This document shows, in pieces, positions 49,496-58,013 of a stretch of DNA of 64,000 bases. Positions within the stretch are counted from its first letter, which is position 1. Every line of letters starts with the position of its first letter. This DNA is from Halobellus litoreus (GTDB taxonomy: Archaea; Halobacteriota; Halobacteria; Halobacteriales; Haloferacaceae), in NCBI RefSeq assembly GCF_024464595.1, contig NZ_JANHAW010000001.1:1443083-1507082 (forward strand), in the 5' to 3' direction. Both the position numbers and the translations under genes were made by a program. The notes beneath the pieces are model-generated. The model saw only the letters and a list, made by a program, of their open reading frames with translations. It had not been told where the DNA came from and ran no database searches.

Positions 49496-49656
49496 CGCGG
49501 TCGCCGACGCGTCCGCGCCGATGGAGAAACGACTTTGCCGCCGGAGCCCCCGGTGTCGGATATGACTCGTTTCGCTCCGATCTCTACTCCTCCCCGACCC
49601 GTTCGGTGCCGCCCGCCGAGCGCCGTTCGCCACCCGTCCGCACGGGGGTCCGACGC

Positions 49657-51996
49657 GTGAAAGTCACCGAGGTCGTCCCGGAGTTCGCCGACGCCTTCGG
49701 CTTCGAGGAGTTCAATCGGATGCAGCGCGAGGCCGCGCCGGCGATCCTCGACGGCGACGAGAACGTCGTCGCCGCCGCGCCGACCGCCTCCGGCAAGACC
49801 GCGCTCGCGGAACTCGCGATCTGTCGGACGCTCGACCGCGGCGGCACCGCGCTCTTCATCGCGCCGCTGCGCGCGCTCACCAACGAGAAGGAGTCCGAGT
49901 GGGAGCGCTTCGAGGAACTGGGGTACTCCGTCTACGTCGTCACCGGCGAACGGGACCTCAATCCGCGACGCGCCGAGCGCGCGGACATCCTCGTGATGAC
50001 GCCCGAGAAGACCGACTCGGCGACGCGGAAGCACGACTCCGCACGGTACTCGTTTATCGCCGACGTCGACTGCTGCGTCATCGACGAGGTCCACCTGCTC
50101 GACTCCGACACCCGCGGCGGGGTCCTCGAAGTGACCGTCTCGCGACTCCGCCGCATCTGCGACCCGCGCGTCGTCGCGCTCTCGGCGACGATGCCGAACA
50201 TCCAGGACGTTGCCGCGTGGCTGGACGCCCCGCCGGAGACGACCTTCGAGTTCGGCGACGAATACCGCCCGGTCGACCTCCACGCGGACGTGAAGACGTA
50301 CACCCACGGCGACAACGCCTTCGCCGACAAGTACCGCCGGCTCTACAGTGCCCTCGACCTCGCGGAGGAGCACATCCGCGAGGACGGGCAGGCGCTCGTG
50401 TTCGTCTCCTCCCGGCAGGACGCCGTGCGGGCCGCCGGAAAATCCAGGGACGAGATCGCCAAGCGCGACATCCCGATGGGCGCGCGCGGCGACTTCGACT
50501 TCCACACCGACGCGAAGGAACTCTCCGACGACGAACTCGCCAAGGCCGCGCCCGACGGCGTCGCGTTCCACCACGCCGGGCTCTCGAAGGACGACCGCGA
50601 CCGCGTCGAGGAGTGGTTCAAGGAGGGCAAGATCCAACTGCTGTTCTCCACGTCGACGCTCGCGTGGGGCGTGAACCTCCCGGCGCGCTGCGTCGTCATC
50701 CGCGATACGAAGTACCACGATCCCCTGGAGGGCGAAGTCGACATCTCGCCGCTCGACATCCTCCAGATGCTCGGCCGGGCGGGGCGGCCCGGCTACGACG
50801 ACGTCGGCTACGGCTGGGTCGTCTGCGACCGCGCCGACGCCGACAAGTACCGAAAACTGCTGCGCGAGGGCAAAGAGATCGAGTCGCGGCTGGCGGAGGA
50901 CCTGGATTCGCACCTCAACGCCGAGATCGCGATGGGCACGATCCGGGACCTCGACGACGTGATGTCGTGGCTGGAGACGACGTTCTATTACCAGCGCGCG
51001 AAGTCGAAGCCGGCAGAGTACGACTTCGAGAACCTCCGCGGGCGCGTGCGAGAGACGCTCGAATCGCTCGTCGCCCGCGGCTTCGTCGAGATGGGCGAGG
51101 ACCTCTCGGTCGGGGGGACCGCGCTCGGCCGCCTCGCCTCGAAGTACTACCTCCGATTGGAGACCGCCGAACGCTTCCACGACCTCTGCGAGCGCGAGAC
51201 CGTCTCCGCGGACGGCATCTTGGAGGCCGTCGCCGGCGCGGAAGAGTTCCACTCGGTCTCCGCGCGGCAGTCCGAGTCCGACGCCGTCGACGCGGTCCTC
51301 TCGGACGTGTCGACGGGATTGGAGGACGGCCCGCGGAAGGTGCTCGCGATCCTTCACGCCGGGATGGAGAACAGCACGCCCGCGGACCTCCGCTCGGACG
51401 CCTGGATCATCCGCCAAAACGCGCTCAGGTTGCTCTCGGCGCTCCGCGAGTTCCTCGCTGAGTTCGCCGGGCCGCGGGCGGCGAACCTCGCCCGACGGGT
51501 GGAGGCCCGCGTCGAACACGGCGTTCCGCGCGACGCGGTCGGCCTCACGGCCGTCGACGGTATCGGCCCGACCCGGGCGCGGACGCTCGCGACGGGTGGG
51601 CTCCACAGCCCCGCCGACGTCGTCGACGCCGGAGCAGACGAACTCGAACGCGCGGGGCTCTCCGCTGGCGTCGCCGAGCGGATCGTGACGAACGCGCGTG
51701 AATTCCCCGCTATCGAGGTCTCGTGGGGGTCGTTCCCCGACGGTATCGCCCTCGGCGAGAACGAGTTGTGCGAGGTCACCGTCCGCAACGCGGGCGGCGG
51801 CGCGGCCGTGGGAGTCCGCGTGACCGTCAACGACGTCGAGATGACGACGAAGGAGGCGTACCTCTCCGATTCGCTCTCGGTCCCGGTGGGCGTCTTCGGC
51901 GCGAACGCCGAGGAACTGGAGTTCGTCGTCGAGGTGACGTTCCCCGACGAGCCGCTGCACCCCGTTCGGGCGACGCGGACGGTCGACGTGACGTAG
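49657..51996 (+). CDS. Hel308-type (Ski2-like) DNA helicase with a C-terminal Ig-like domain
   Basis: A superfamily 2 helicase of 779 residues. The Q-motif region is FGFEEFNRMQREAAPAILDG, motif I is AAAPTASGKTALAEL, motif Ia is LFIAPLRALTNEK, motif II is CCVIDEVHLLDS, motif III is VVALSATMPN, motif IV/V is FSTSTLAWGVNLPARCVVI and motif VI is QMLGRAGRPGYDD. A winged helix, ratchet and helix-hairpin-helix (GLTAVDGIGPTRARTLATGG) follow, as in Hel308. After that about 90 residues look like a CARDB/Ig-type beta domain (ENELCEVTVRNAGGGAAVGV). The GTG start (49657, MKVTEVVPEF) is chosen by similarity to the family N-terminus. Confidence 0.88.
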   Translation: MKVTEVVPEFADAFGFEEFNRMQREAAPAILDGDENVVAAAPTASGKTALAELAICRTLDRGGTALFIAPLRALTNEKESEWERFEELGYSVYVVTGERDLNPRRAERADILVMTPEKTDSATRKHDSARYSFIADVDCCVIDEVHLLDSDTRGGVLEVTVSRLRRICDPRVVALSATMPNIQDVAAWLDAPPETTFEFGDEYRPVDLHADVKTYTHGDNAFADKYRRLYSALDLAEEHIREDGQALVFVSSRQDAVRAAGKSRDEIAKRDIPMGARGDFDFHTDAKELSDDELAKAAPDGVAFHHAGLSKDDRDRVEEWFKEGKIQLLFSTSTLAWGVNLPARCVVIRDTKYHDPLEGEVDISPLDILQMLGRAGRPGYDDVGYGWVVCDRADADKYRKLLREGKEIESRLAEDLDSHLNAEIAMGTIRDLDDVMSWLETTFYYQRAKSKPAEYDFENLRGRVRETLESLVARGFVEMGEDLSVGGTALGRLASKYYLRLETAERFHDLCERETVSADGILEAVAGAEEFHSVSARQSESDAVDAVLSDVSTGLEDGPRKVLAILHAGMENSTPADLRSDAWIIRQNALRLLSALREFLAEFAGPRAANLARRVEARVEHGVPRDAVGLTAVDGIGPTRARTLATGGLHSPADVVDAGADELERAGLSAGVAERIVTNAREFPAIEVSWGSFPDGIALGENELCEVTVRNAGGGAAVGVRVTVNDVEMTTKEAYLSDSLSVPVGVFGANAEELEFVVEVTFPDEPLHPVRATRTVDVT

Positions 51997-52000
51997 CCGC

Positions 52001-52660
52001 CTACGCCGCGCGATCGAGCAGCAACGCCCGCAGTTCCTCGAAGCTGCCGACCTCGGCGTCGGCGCGGGAGAGGTCCAGGTCGGCGTTGTGCGTCGAGCGG
52101 AAGGCGACCGTGAACGCCCCCGAGCGCACGGCCGACTCGATGCCGTTGACCGAGTCCTCGACGACGACGCACTCGGCCGGATCGAGTCCCAATTCCGCCG
52201 CGGCGTGCTCGTAGACGTGCGGTTCCGGCTTTCCGGGCTCGTCGATCTCCTCCGCGCTCAACACCAGGTCGAGTGGGTCGAGACCAAAGCGTTCGCGGAC
52301 GATATTTATCCAGGAGCGCCGAGCCGAAGAGACGATGGCCAGCGTCCGGCCGTCGGCCCGGATCGCGTCGAACAGCTCCCGGACACCCGCGGTCAACGCC
52401 ACCTGCTCGCCGTACAGCGACTCCGCGCGCTCCTCGTACGTCGCCAGAAACCGCTCTCTGGGCACCGCGGTCCCGTACTCCGCGTCGAGGTAGTCGTAGA
52501 TCTCGTAGTACGGCATCCCGGTGACCTCCTCGTGAGCGGGCGACCCGCTCTCGATCGCTTCGGCGAACACCCACTCGTCCTCGAAGCGGTGCCAGTACGT
52601 CTCAGAATCGACCAACACTCCGTCCATATCGAACAGCACCGCGCCGTCGGGCACGTCCAT
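52001..52660 (-). CDS. HAD-superfamily phosphatase (beta-phosphoglucomutase-like)
   Basis: A protein of 219 residues with HAD subfamily I features. Motif I is AVLFDMDGVLVDSE, motif II is LAIVSSARRSWINIV, the Lys is in DEPGKPEPHVYEHAAAELGL and motif III is CVVVEDSVNGIESAVRSG. A helical cap lies between motifs I and II. Substrates of this group include sugar phosphates and phosphoglycolate. A TATA-like GTCTTTGCAC at leaderless distance supports the start at 52660. It is divergent from the next gene. Confidence 0.9.
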   Translation of the reverse strand: MDVPDGAVLFDMDGVLVDSETYWHRFEDEWVFAEAIESGSPAHEEVTGMPYYEIYDYLDAEYGTAVPRERFLATYEERAESLYGEQVALTAGVRELFDAIRADGRTLAIVSSARRSWINIVRERFGLDPLDLVLSAEEIDEPGKPEPHVYEHAAAELGLDPAECVVVEDSVNGIESAVRSGAFTVAFRSTHNADLDLSRADAEVGSFEELRALLLDRAA

Positions 52661-52736
52661 ACGGGGTGCTCGCACGCCCTCGTGCAAAGACCTTCGTGAG
52701 AGCGTTTATCACCGAAAACGGGGCCAGGCCCCCCGT

Positions 52737-53477
52737 ATGTCAGAGACGATCCGCGTCTTCGCCGGCGACTGTACGACCACCTTCGAGGGCGCTCGCGCCC
52801 GAACCCAGCGCGGCCGCGTCGCGGTCGTGGTCAAGCCCGATCGGACCACGCTGGTCCACGACGCCGACGGCTACCAGCCCGTGGCGTGGCTGACCCGTCC
52901 CGATTCACTCACGGTCGAGACCGACGAGGGCGGCTTCGGCCTCGTCGCACGCGCGGGCGAGCAGGTCCTCCGCGTGGTCTCCCACGAGTCCGCCGGGTGG
53001 GTCGAGTATCCCGTCACCGAGGCCGGCGTCCCGGTCGGCTCCCACCCCGAGACGGGCGAACCGCTCGTCCGAGCGGGCGGCGACGTCCGCGGGCTCGACT
53101 CCGACGTTCGGTACTCCCTCCCCGCGGGTGCGACCGTCCTCGACGACACTTGCGAGTCCTGCGGCCTGCCGAAGATCCGCGCGGAGGCCGGCGACGCCTT
53201 CGAGATCTGCCTCGACCGCTCGTGTGAGTCGCTCGACGACGCCGTCCGCGAGCGGTTCGACGGCGAGTGGACGTGTCCGGACTGCGGATCCGACCTCCGC
53301 ATCATCCGTCGCGGCGGTCGCCTGCTCGCCGGCTGCGACGCCTACCCCGACTGCGAGACCGCATTCGCGATCCCCGCCGGCGTCGTCGTCGACGACTGCG
53401 CCTGCGGGCTCCCCGTCTTCGAGACCGCGCGCGGCCGTCGGTGTCTGGACGCCACGTGCGACGCGTTCGAGGGGTGA
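52737..53477 (+). CDS. NucS N-terminal-like domain fused to topoisomerase-type zinc ribbons
   Basis: A protein of 246 residues. The N-terminus (IRVFAGDCTTTFEGARARTQ, GRVAVVVKPDRTTLVHDADG, YQPVAWLTRPDSL) matches the DNA-binding, dimerising N-terminal domain of the mismatch endonuclease NucS/EndoMS. The NucS nuclease motifs are absent. The C-terminal third has topoisomerase-type C4 zinc fingers: CESCGLPK with a later CLDRSC, CPDCGSDLRIIRRGGRLLAG with CDAYPDC, and CACGLP with CLDATC. It is therefore probably a DNA-binding adaptor for repair rather than a nuclease. Confidence 0.75.
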   Translation: MSETIRVFAGDCTTTFEGARARTQRGRVAVVVKPDRTTLVHDADGYQPVAWLTRPDSLTVETDEGGFGLVARAGEQVLRVVSHESAGWVEYPVTEAGVPVGSHPETGEPLVRAGGDVRGLDSDVRYSLPAGATVLDDTCESCGLPKIRAEAGDAFEICLDRSCESLDDAVRERFDGEWTCPDCGSDLRIIRRGGRLLAGCDAYPDCETAFAIPAGVVVDDCACGLPVFETARGRRCLDATCDAFEG

Positions 53478-53531
53478 CCGCGACGCAGGTGTGATCGTGT
53501 CTCCGGGCTCAGCCCCAATGGGTGTAAACCG

Positions 53532-53885
53532 CTAGCGCAGTTCGTCGACGAGAGCGGCCACCGCCTCGTCGACCAAGTCCGGTTCCAGACGTCCCTGCCA
53601 GAAATCGATGTCTTCGCGGTCGATCGACTGGACGCCCCACGGAACAACTCGGCTCTCGTCGGGCGTCCCACCACGAAGCCAACTCTCTTCGGGAACGTCG
53701 AGGAGGCCGTCCATCCACGACTTCGAGGTGAGCGTCAGTGCGATGTACTGGTCGCCGTGGAACGGACGACCTTCGTGATTCGAGAGTACGAGCCAGGGAC
53801 GAGCAGCGCCACCCTCTTTGAACGGATCGGCACCGTAGACGACGTCACCGCGCTCGAAGGTGGGGGCAGGTCCCTCGTCGGTCAC
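53532..53885 (-). CDS. PemK/MazF-like toxin
   Basis: A 117-residue protein with the PemK/MazF SH3-like pattern: FERGDVVYGADPFKEGGAAR, PWLVLSNHEGRPFHGDQYIA, LTLTSKSWMDGLL and the later strand SRVVPWGVQSIDREDI. MazF-type toxins cut RNA. Its start overlaps the stop of the upstream winged-helix gene (ATGA), the order antitoxin then toxin that is common in such modules. Whether it is a true toxin or a housekeeping relative cannot be told from sequence. Confidence 0.75.
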   Translation of the reverse strand: MTDEGPAPTFERGDVVYGADPFKEGGAARPWLVLSNHEGRPFHGDQYIALTLTSKSWMDGLLDVPEESWLRGGTPDESRVVPWGVQSIDREDIDFWQGRLEPDLVDEAVAALVDELR

Positions 53886-54253
53886 TGCTCGGTCTCCGCG
53901 TTCGGATGTGGCTCGTCAGGGGCGTGTTCGCGCCACGTCTCCTTGTCTTCCTCACCGAACTGCTCGTTGAAAAGCGCGGTCGCCCGCTCGTAGCCGGCGT
54001 ATCCGGAGATCCGGTCCGCGTCGTCGGTCACCGCCCAGTACGTCGCCTTGTGTTCGACCAAACCGCGGTCTTTCAACCGAGAGAGTGCGGTACTGACCGC
54101 ACCCTCGTCGAGGCCGGTTTGCGAGGCGATTTCGTGCGCCTTGAACGCGCGGTCCTCGTTGGCACCGAGGAAGCCGAGCACTCGATCCGGGACGGACAGC
54201 TCTTCGAGCTCGTCCTCACTCGCGTTCTCGAATGTATCCCGGTCGATCGACAT
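53882..54253 (-). CDS. Winged-helix protein, probable antitoxin partner of the PemK-like toxin
   Basis: A protein of 123 residues. A MarR-like winged helix occupies the middle: ELSVPDRVLGFLGANEDRAF, KAHEIASQTGLDEGAVSTAL, SRLKDRGLVEHKATYWAVTD. The C-terminal ~40 residues (GYERATALFNEQFGEEDKET then an acidic end) could wrap the toxin. It overlaps the toxin gene by 4 nt. TATA-like GCTAATAACG at about 54280-54289 sets the start at 54253. The typical MazE/AbrB fold is not seen here. Confidence 0.7.
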   Translation of the reverse strand: MSIDRDTFENASEDELEELSVPDRVLGFLGANEDRAFKAHEIASQTGLDEGAVSTALSRLKDRGLVEHKATYWAVTDDADRISGYAGYERATALFNEQFGEEDKETWREHAPDEPHPNAETEQ

Positions 54254-54433
54254 CGGTGACTGAGAATATGCCGTCAACCGTTATTAGCGTTAGGACTGTA
54301 ATACACGAGAATATTGAAAGGACTGATCGGGTGTATCGTGCTCGGCCTCTCCCACGAAGTGATCAGAAAGTGTGCATTGAGACGACTGCCAGTGATCGCA
54401 GCCCCTATGTCGCCGCCGGCCGCCAGAGAGAGT

Positions 54434-55594
54434 ATGGACGGGACACTGGCCGACGGCGTGGTCCGCGTCGGCGGCGACGCCAGACAGCGGTTCTACGACG
54501 CCCGCGGGTACGGCCGCCCGCTCGACCGCAACCGCATCGAACTGGCGCCCGTGGAGGCCGCCCACCTCCTCTCCCGCGGCGACCTCGACGCCGTCGTCGA
54601 CGAAGGAGACGCGGCCGCCGATTCGGACGCGGCCGACGCTCCCCGCCTGGACTTCCGCGAGTTCCTCGTGAAAACGGGCGCGACGCTCCGGTTCGCGGTC
54701 TACAAGGACCTCCGGGACCGCGGGTTCTATCTCTCGCCCGCGCGGGAGGACTGGCCCGGCGTCGACGACGTCGCGGGCGGAACCGGCGATGCGCCCAGCA
54801 GCGCGTCCGGGGGCTCCGATGCGGCACCCGACGCTGCATCCGACGCCGGGATCCACTTCGTCGTCTTCCCCCGCGGCAAGGGGCCGTGGGACGACGAGGT
54901 CGCCTATCGAATCCGCGTCGCGGGCGAGCGCGAGCGGATCGCCGCGTCGGCACTCGGCGATCTCGTCCTCGCGATCGTCGACGAGGACGGCGACCTGACG
55001 TACTTCGAGACCGACGGCGACCCGGCGATCGGCGACGCGGGGGACGGCGAGACTGCGGGCGCCGCCGCGGACCTCCCGACTGAAGTCGACGCCGACCTAC
55101 TCGGCGACCGGGTCGTCTGCGACGAGACCGCAGAAACCCTCTACGAGCGACAGTTCTACGGGCAGCGGCTGTTCGGCCGCAACGCCGAGTCGGGGCCGCT
55201 TCAGCTCTCGCTCGTCGAGGGCGCGTACCTCGCCCAGCGCGGCGTCGTCGACGTCGCCCCCGACGCCGTCGCGGCGCTCGGTCGCGACGTGGAGGGCGAG
55301 CGCTTCGACCGACGACTCCGGACCTACGCCGCTCTTCGGGACCGCGGCGTCGTCCCGAAGAGCGGCTTCAAGTTCGGCGCCGACTTCCGCGTCTACGAGG
55401 AGTTCACCGACGTCGACTCGCTGAGTCACTCGACGGACCTCGTGCGCGTGGCCGCTCCCGGGCACAGCTTCTACCCGCGGGACCTCTCGCTCGACGTCCG
55501 TCTGGCCGGCGGGGTCCGGAAGCGAATGGTTTTTGCGCTCACCGCGGCGAACGGCGAGATAGACTGGCTCTCGGTAGCCCGCGTTACCCCATGA
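54434..55594 (+). CDS. endA: tRNA-splicing endonuclease (fused two-repeat type)
   Basis: An enzyme of 386 residues that cuts bulge-helix-bulge introns from tRNA precursors. It contains two homologous EndA repeats in one chain, the haloarchaeal form. The C-terminal repeat is catalytic: RTYAALRDRGVVPKSGFKFG, the Tyr in DFRVYEEF, the His in VAAPGHSFYPRDLS and the Lys in GGVRKRMVFALTA. The N-terminal repeat keeps the fold (FAVYKDLRDRGFYLSPARED, IHFVVFPRGKGPWDD) but not all catalytic residues. A Ser/Gly/Asp/Ala-rich loop lies inside the first repeat. The end overlaps trpS by 4 nt. Confidence 0.92.
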   Translation: MDGTLADGVVRVGGDARQRFYDARGYGRPLDRNRIELAPVEAAHLLSRGDLDAVVDEGDAAADSDAADAPRLDFREFLVKTGATLRFAVYKDLRDRGFYLSPAREDWPGVDDVAGGTGDAPSSASGGSDAAPDAASDAGIHFVVFPRGKGPWDDEVAYRIRVAGERERIAASALGDLVLAIVDEDGDLTYFETDGDPAIGDAGDGETAGAAADLPTEVDADLLGDRVVCDETAETLYERQFYGQRLFGRNAESGPLQLSLVEGAYLAQRGVVDVAPDAVAALGRDVEGERFDRRLRTYAALRDRGVVPKSGFKFGADFRVYEEFTDVDSLSHSTDLVRVAAPGHSFYPRDLSLDVRLAGGVRKRMVFALTAANGEIDWLSVARVTP

Positions 55595-57270
55595 CACGAG
55601 ACCTCGACGACCGCGAGACCGACGACGGCGACGTCACCGAGACCGCGCGTACCGACGCGCCGGCAGCGCCCGACACCGCCCGGCCACGGACGGACGGCGG
55701 TACGGAGAGCGACTCGGCCCCCGGCGCGGACGACGTCGCGCTCGACCCGTGGGGGTCCTCGACCGTCTCCGACTACCGAAAGCTCTTCGAGGAGTTCGGC
55801 ATCGGCGAGTTCGACGACGTCCTCCCCGACGTTCCGAACCCTCACTACCTGATGCGCCGCGGCGTCATCTTCGGCCACCGCGACTACTCTCCCGTCGCCG
55901 ACGCCCTGCGGAACGACGAGCCGGCGGCCGTCCTCTCGGGCTTTATGCCCACTGGCGACCCCCACATCGGCCACAAACTCGTCTTCGACGAGATCATCTG
56001 GCACCAGGAGCAGGGCGCAGACGCCTACGGGCTGATCGCCGACCTGGAGGCGCACGCCGCCCGCGGGATGACCTGGGCGGAGATCGACGAGCACGCCCGC
56101 GATTACCTCCTGAGCCTGCTCGCGCTCGGTTTCGACCCCGAGGAGGGCGAACTCTACCGCCAGTCGGACAACCGCGAACTCCAGGACCTCGCCTTCGAAC
56201 TCGGCTCGAAGGCGAACTTCTCGGAGTTCCAGGGCATCTACGGCTTCGACGGCGAGACCAACGTCTCGCACATGCAGTCGGTGGTCACGCAGATGGCCGA
56301 CATCCTCTACCCGCAGTTGGAGGAGCCGAAGCCGACCGTCATCCCTGTCGGGCCGGACCAGGACCCGCACGTCCGGTTCGCCCGCGACCTCGCGGCGCGG
56401 ATGCGCTTCTTCAAGGTGACCGAGGCGTACGCGAGCTTCGAACTCGACGACGCCGAGCGCGCGCTCGTCGCGGCCGTCTACGAGGAGCGCGAGGCGTACG
56501 CCGAGGAGCCGGAGCGTCCCCGGTGTGAGGAGGCGGGCGAGTGGCTCGCCGGCCTCGACGACGACGCCCTCGACGCCCTCGGCGTCGCCGTCGACGATGC
56601 GGTCCGCGACTCCGCCGTCGAGAAGCTCGAAAACGCCGGGATGGAGCCGCTCCGCCCCCGCGTGCGCTTCCTCGATCTCAACGCCACCGACGACGCCTTC
56701 GAGGCGCTCGTCGAGACGATCGACGGGGAGAAGCGCCGCTACGACGCGCACGTCGACGCTTTCGACCTCGACGCGAGCGAGGCCGAGGAACTCGCGCGGG
56801 AGGTCGAACTCGACCACGGCGGCTACGGCTTCGTCCCGCCGTCGTCGATCTACCACCGCTTTATGACCGGCCTGACAGGCGGGAAGATGTCCTCGTCGAT
56901 CCCGGCCTCGCACATCTCGCTGCTCGACGACCCCGAGGAGGGCTACGACAAGGTGAAGGCGGCGACGACCGGCGGCCGCGACACGGCCGAAGAACAGCGG
57001 GAACTGGGTGGCGAGGCCGACGAGTGTCCGGTCTACGAACTGTACGCCTACCTGCTCGCGGGCGACGACGACGAGTTCGCCAAGGAGGTCTACGACGAGT
57101 GCGTCGGCGGCGAGCGCCTCTGCGGCGGCTGTAAGGAGCAGGCCGCCGAGCTGATGCGCGCGTTCCTCGAAGAGCACCAGGAGAAGCGCGCGGAGGTCGA
57201 GGATCTCCTCGAAGGTCTCGACATCTCCCTGGAGTCGCCGCGGCGGGGCGTCGCACCTGGCGACGACTGA
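55591..57270 (+). CDS. trpS: Tryptophanyl-tRNA synthetase
   Basis: A class I synthetase of 559 residues, archaeal type. The HIGH-like motif is FMPTGDPHIGHKLVFDEI and the KMSKS-like motif TGGKMSSSIPASHISL. Other blocks are EFQGIYGFDGETNVSHMQSV and VIPVGPDQDPHVRFARDLAA. About 50 N-terminal residues are disordered and acidic. A stretch at about 295-415 expands the catalytic region. It is coupled to endA (overlap ATGA), a pairing that makes sense because haloarchaeal tRNA-Trp has a large EndA-spliced intron. Confidence 0.95.
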   Translation: MTRDLDDRETDDGDVTETARTDAPAAPDTARPRTDGGTESDSAPGADDVALDPWGSSTVSDYRKLFEEFGIGEFDDVLPDVPNPHYLMRRGVIFGHRDYSPVADALRNDEPAAVLSGFMPTGDPHIGHKLVFDEIIWHQEQGADAYGLIADLEAHAARGMTWAEIDEHARDYLLSLLALGFDPEEGELYRQSDNRELQDLAFELGSKANFSEFQGIYGFDGETNVSHMQSVVTQMADILYPQLEEPKPTVIPVGPDQDPHVRFARDLAARMRFFKVTEAYASFELDDAERALVAAVYEEREAYAEEPERPRCEEAGEWLAGLDDDALDALGVAVDDAVRDSAVEKLENAGMEPLRPRVRFLDLNATDDAFEALVETIDGEKRRYDAHVDAFDLDASEAEELAREVELDHGGYGFVPPSSIYHRFMTGLTGGKMSSSIPASHISLLDDPEEGYDKVKAATTGGRDTAEEQRELGGEADECPVYELYAYLLAGDDDEFAKEVYDECVGGERLCGGCKEQAAELMRAFLEEHQEKRAEVEDLLEGLDISLESPRRGVAPGDD

Positions 57271-57290
57271 GTCGTTTCCGCCTCCGTTCG

Positions 57291-57578
57291 CTACTCGATC
57301 GACAGGCCGCTGTCGGCGGCGGCGTCGTCTTCTCCGCCTTCGTCCCACTCCAGTTCGAACTCGATGCTCAGTTCGCCTGGCGCGCCGGTCGGCCCTTCGC
57401 GCTCGGCTTTCACCTCGAACGTCGGCTGCGCCGGGGGCTCCATCGTCACCGACTCGCCGCCGGCGCTGAGGGTGATGGCTTCGCCGGAGTCGAGTTTGTC
57501 GGCGACCGATCGTAGGTACGCCGCGATCTCTTCTCGGCTCTGACGACTCTCCGATTTGAACAGGATCTCTTCGGGCAT
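57291..57578 (-). CDS. amphi-Trp domain protein
   Basis: A 95-residue protein matching the amphi-Trp domain: EEILFKSESRQSREEIAAYL, RSVADKLDSGEAITLSAGGE, SVTMEPPAQPTFEVKAER and ELSIEFELEWDEG with the conserved Trp. The tail is acidic. Its function is unknown. The start at 57578 fits a TATA-like GTTTATGA about 27 nt upstream; a Met at 57605 is inside that promoter. It is convergent with trpS (20 nt apart). Confidence 0.8.
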   Translation of the reverse strand: MPEEILFKSESRQSREEIAAYLRSVADKLDSGEAITLSAGGESVTMEPPAQPTFEVKAEREGPTGAPGELSIEFELEWDEGGEDDAAADSGLSIE

Positions 57579-58013
57579 ACCACTGGGTACGCTGTCCCGA
57601 CTCATAAACGCGCGCCCCGACGGACGTCGTTCCGTGCGACCACACCGCACGCTTCCGCAACTGTTTTGTCTGCCCACTGGTCTCTCTCACGTATGCGCTT
57701 CGGACCCGATTCCACGGCGCTCGGCGTCGACACGCAATCGATCGACAGCGACGGGTCCGACTTCTTTTTCCGGACCGCGTGAGGGCGGTGGATCCGACGA
57801 ACTCGGCGCGTTCCCTTTCCGACGGGGCGTCGCAGTCGGCGAAACCGTTCGATTCGGTCCGGAGTGGCCGCGGACGCGTCGTCCTCCCCCGAGGCGTTCC
57901 ACGCTCGCCGGCGGTCCTGCGACTCGGGACCGCCCGTAGTCTTCGGAACTGCTAACTGGCGGCCGGTCGGTAGACGCGACAACGACCGACGCTGCAGCGA
58001 GACTCACGAAGCA
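57579..58013. other. Leader/promoter stretch upstream of pheS
   Basis: About 430 nt between the amphi-Trp and pheS starts. It contains the amphi-Trp promoter on the minus strand and a TATA-like CTGTTTTGTC at 57661-57670 on the plus strand, at leaderless distance from a small reading frame at 57693. I see no good TATA element close to pheS itself, so a transcript starting near 57693 may carry a long leader. Confidence 0.45.
57693..57782 (+). CDS. Possible 29-codon reading frame with three consecutive Phe codons
   Basis: A short frame starting MRFGPDSTALGV and ending SDFFFRTA before TGA, with Phe codons TTC TTT TTC near its end and one more Phe near its start. It begins 27 nt after a TATA-like element and ends 231 nt before pheS. 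This may be chance. If translated, it would look like a phenylalanine-sensing leader peptide, a type of control not established in haloarchaea. I see no attenuator-like hairpin followed by T residues after it. Confidence 0.25.
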   Translation: MRFGPDSTALGVDTQSIDSDGSDFFFRTA

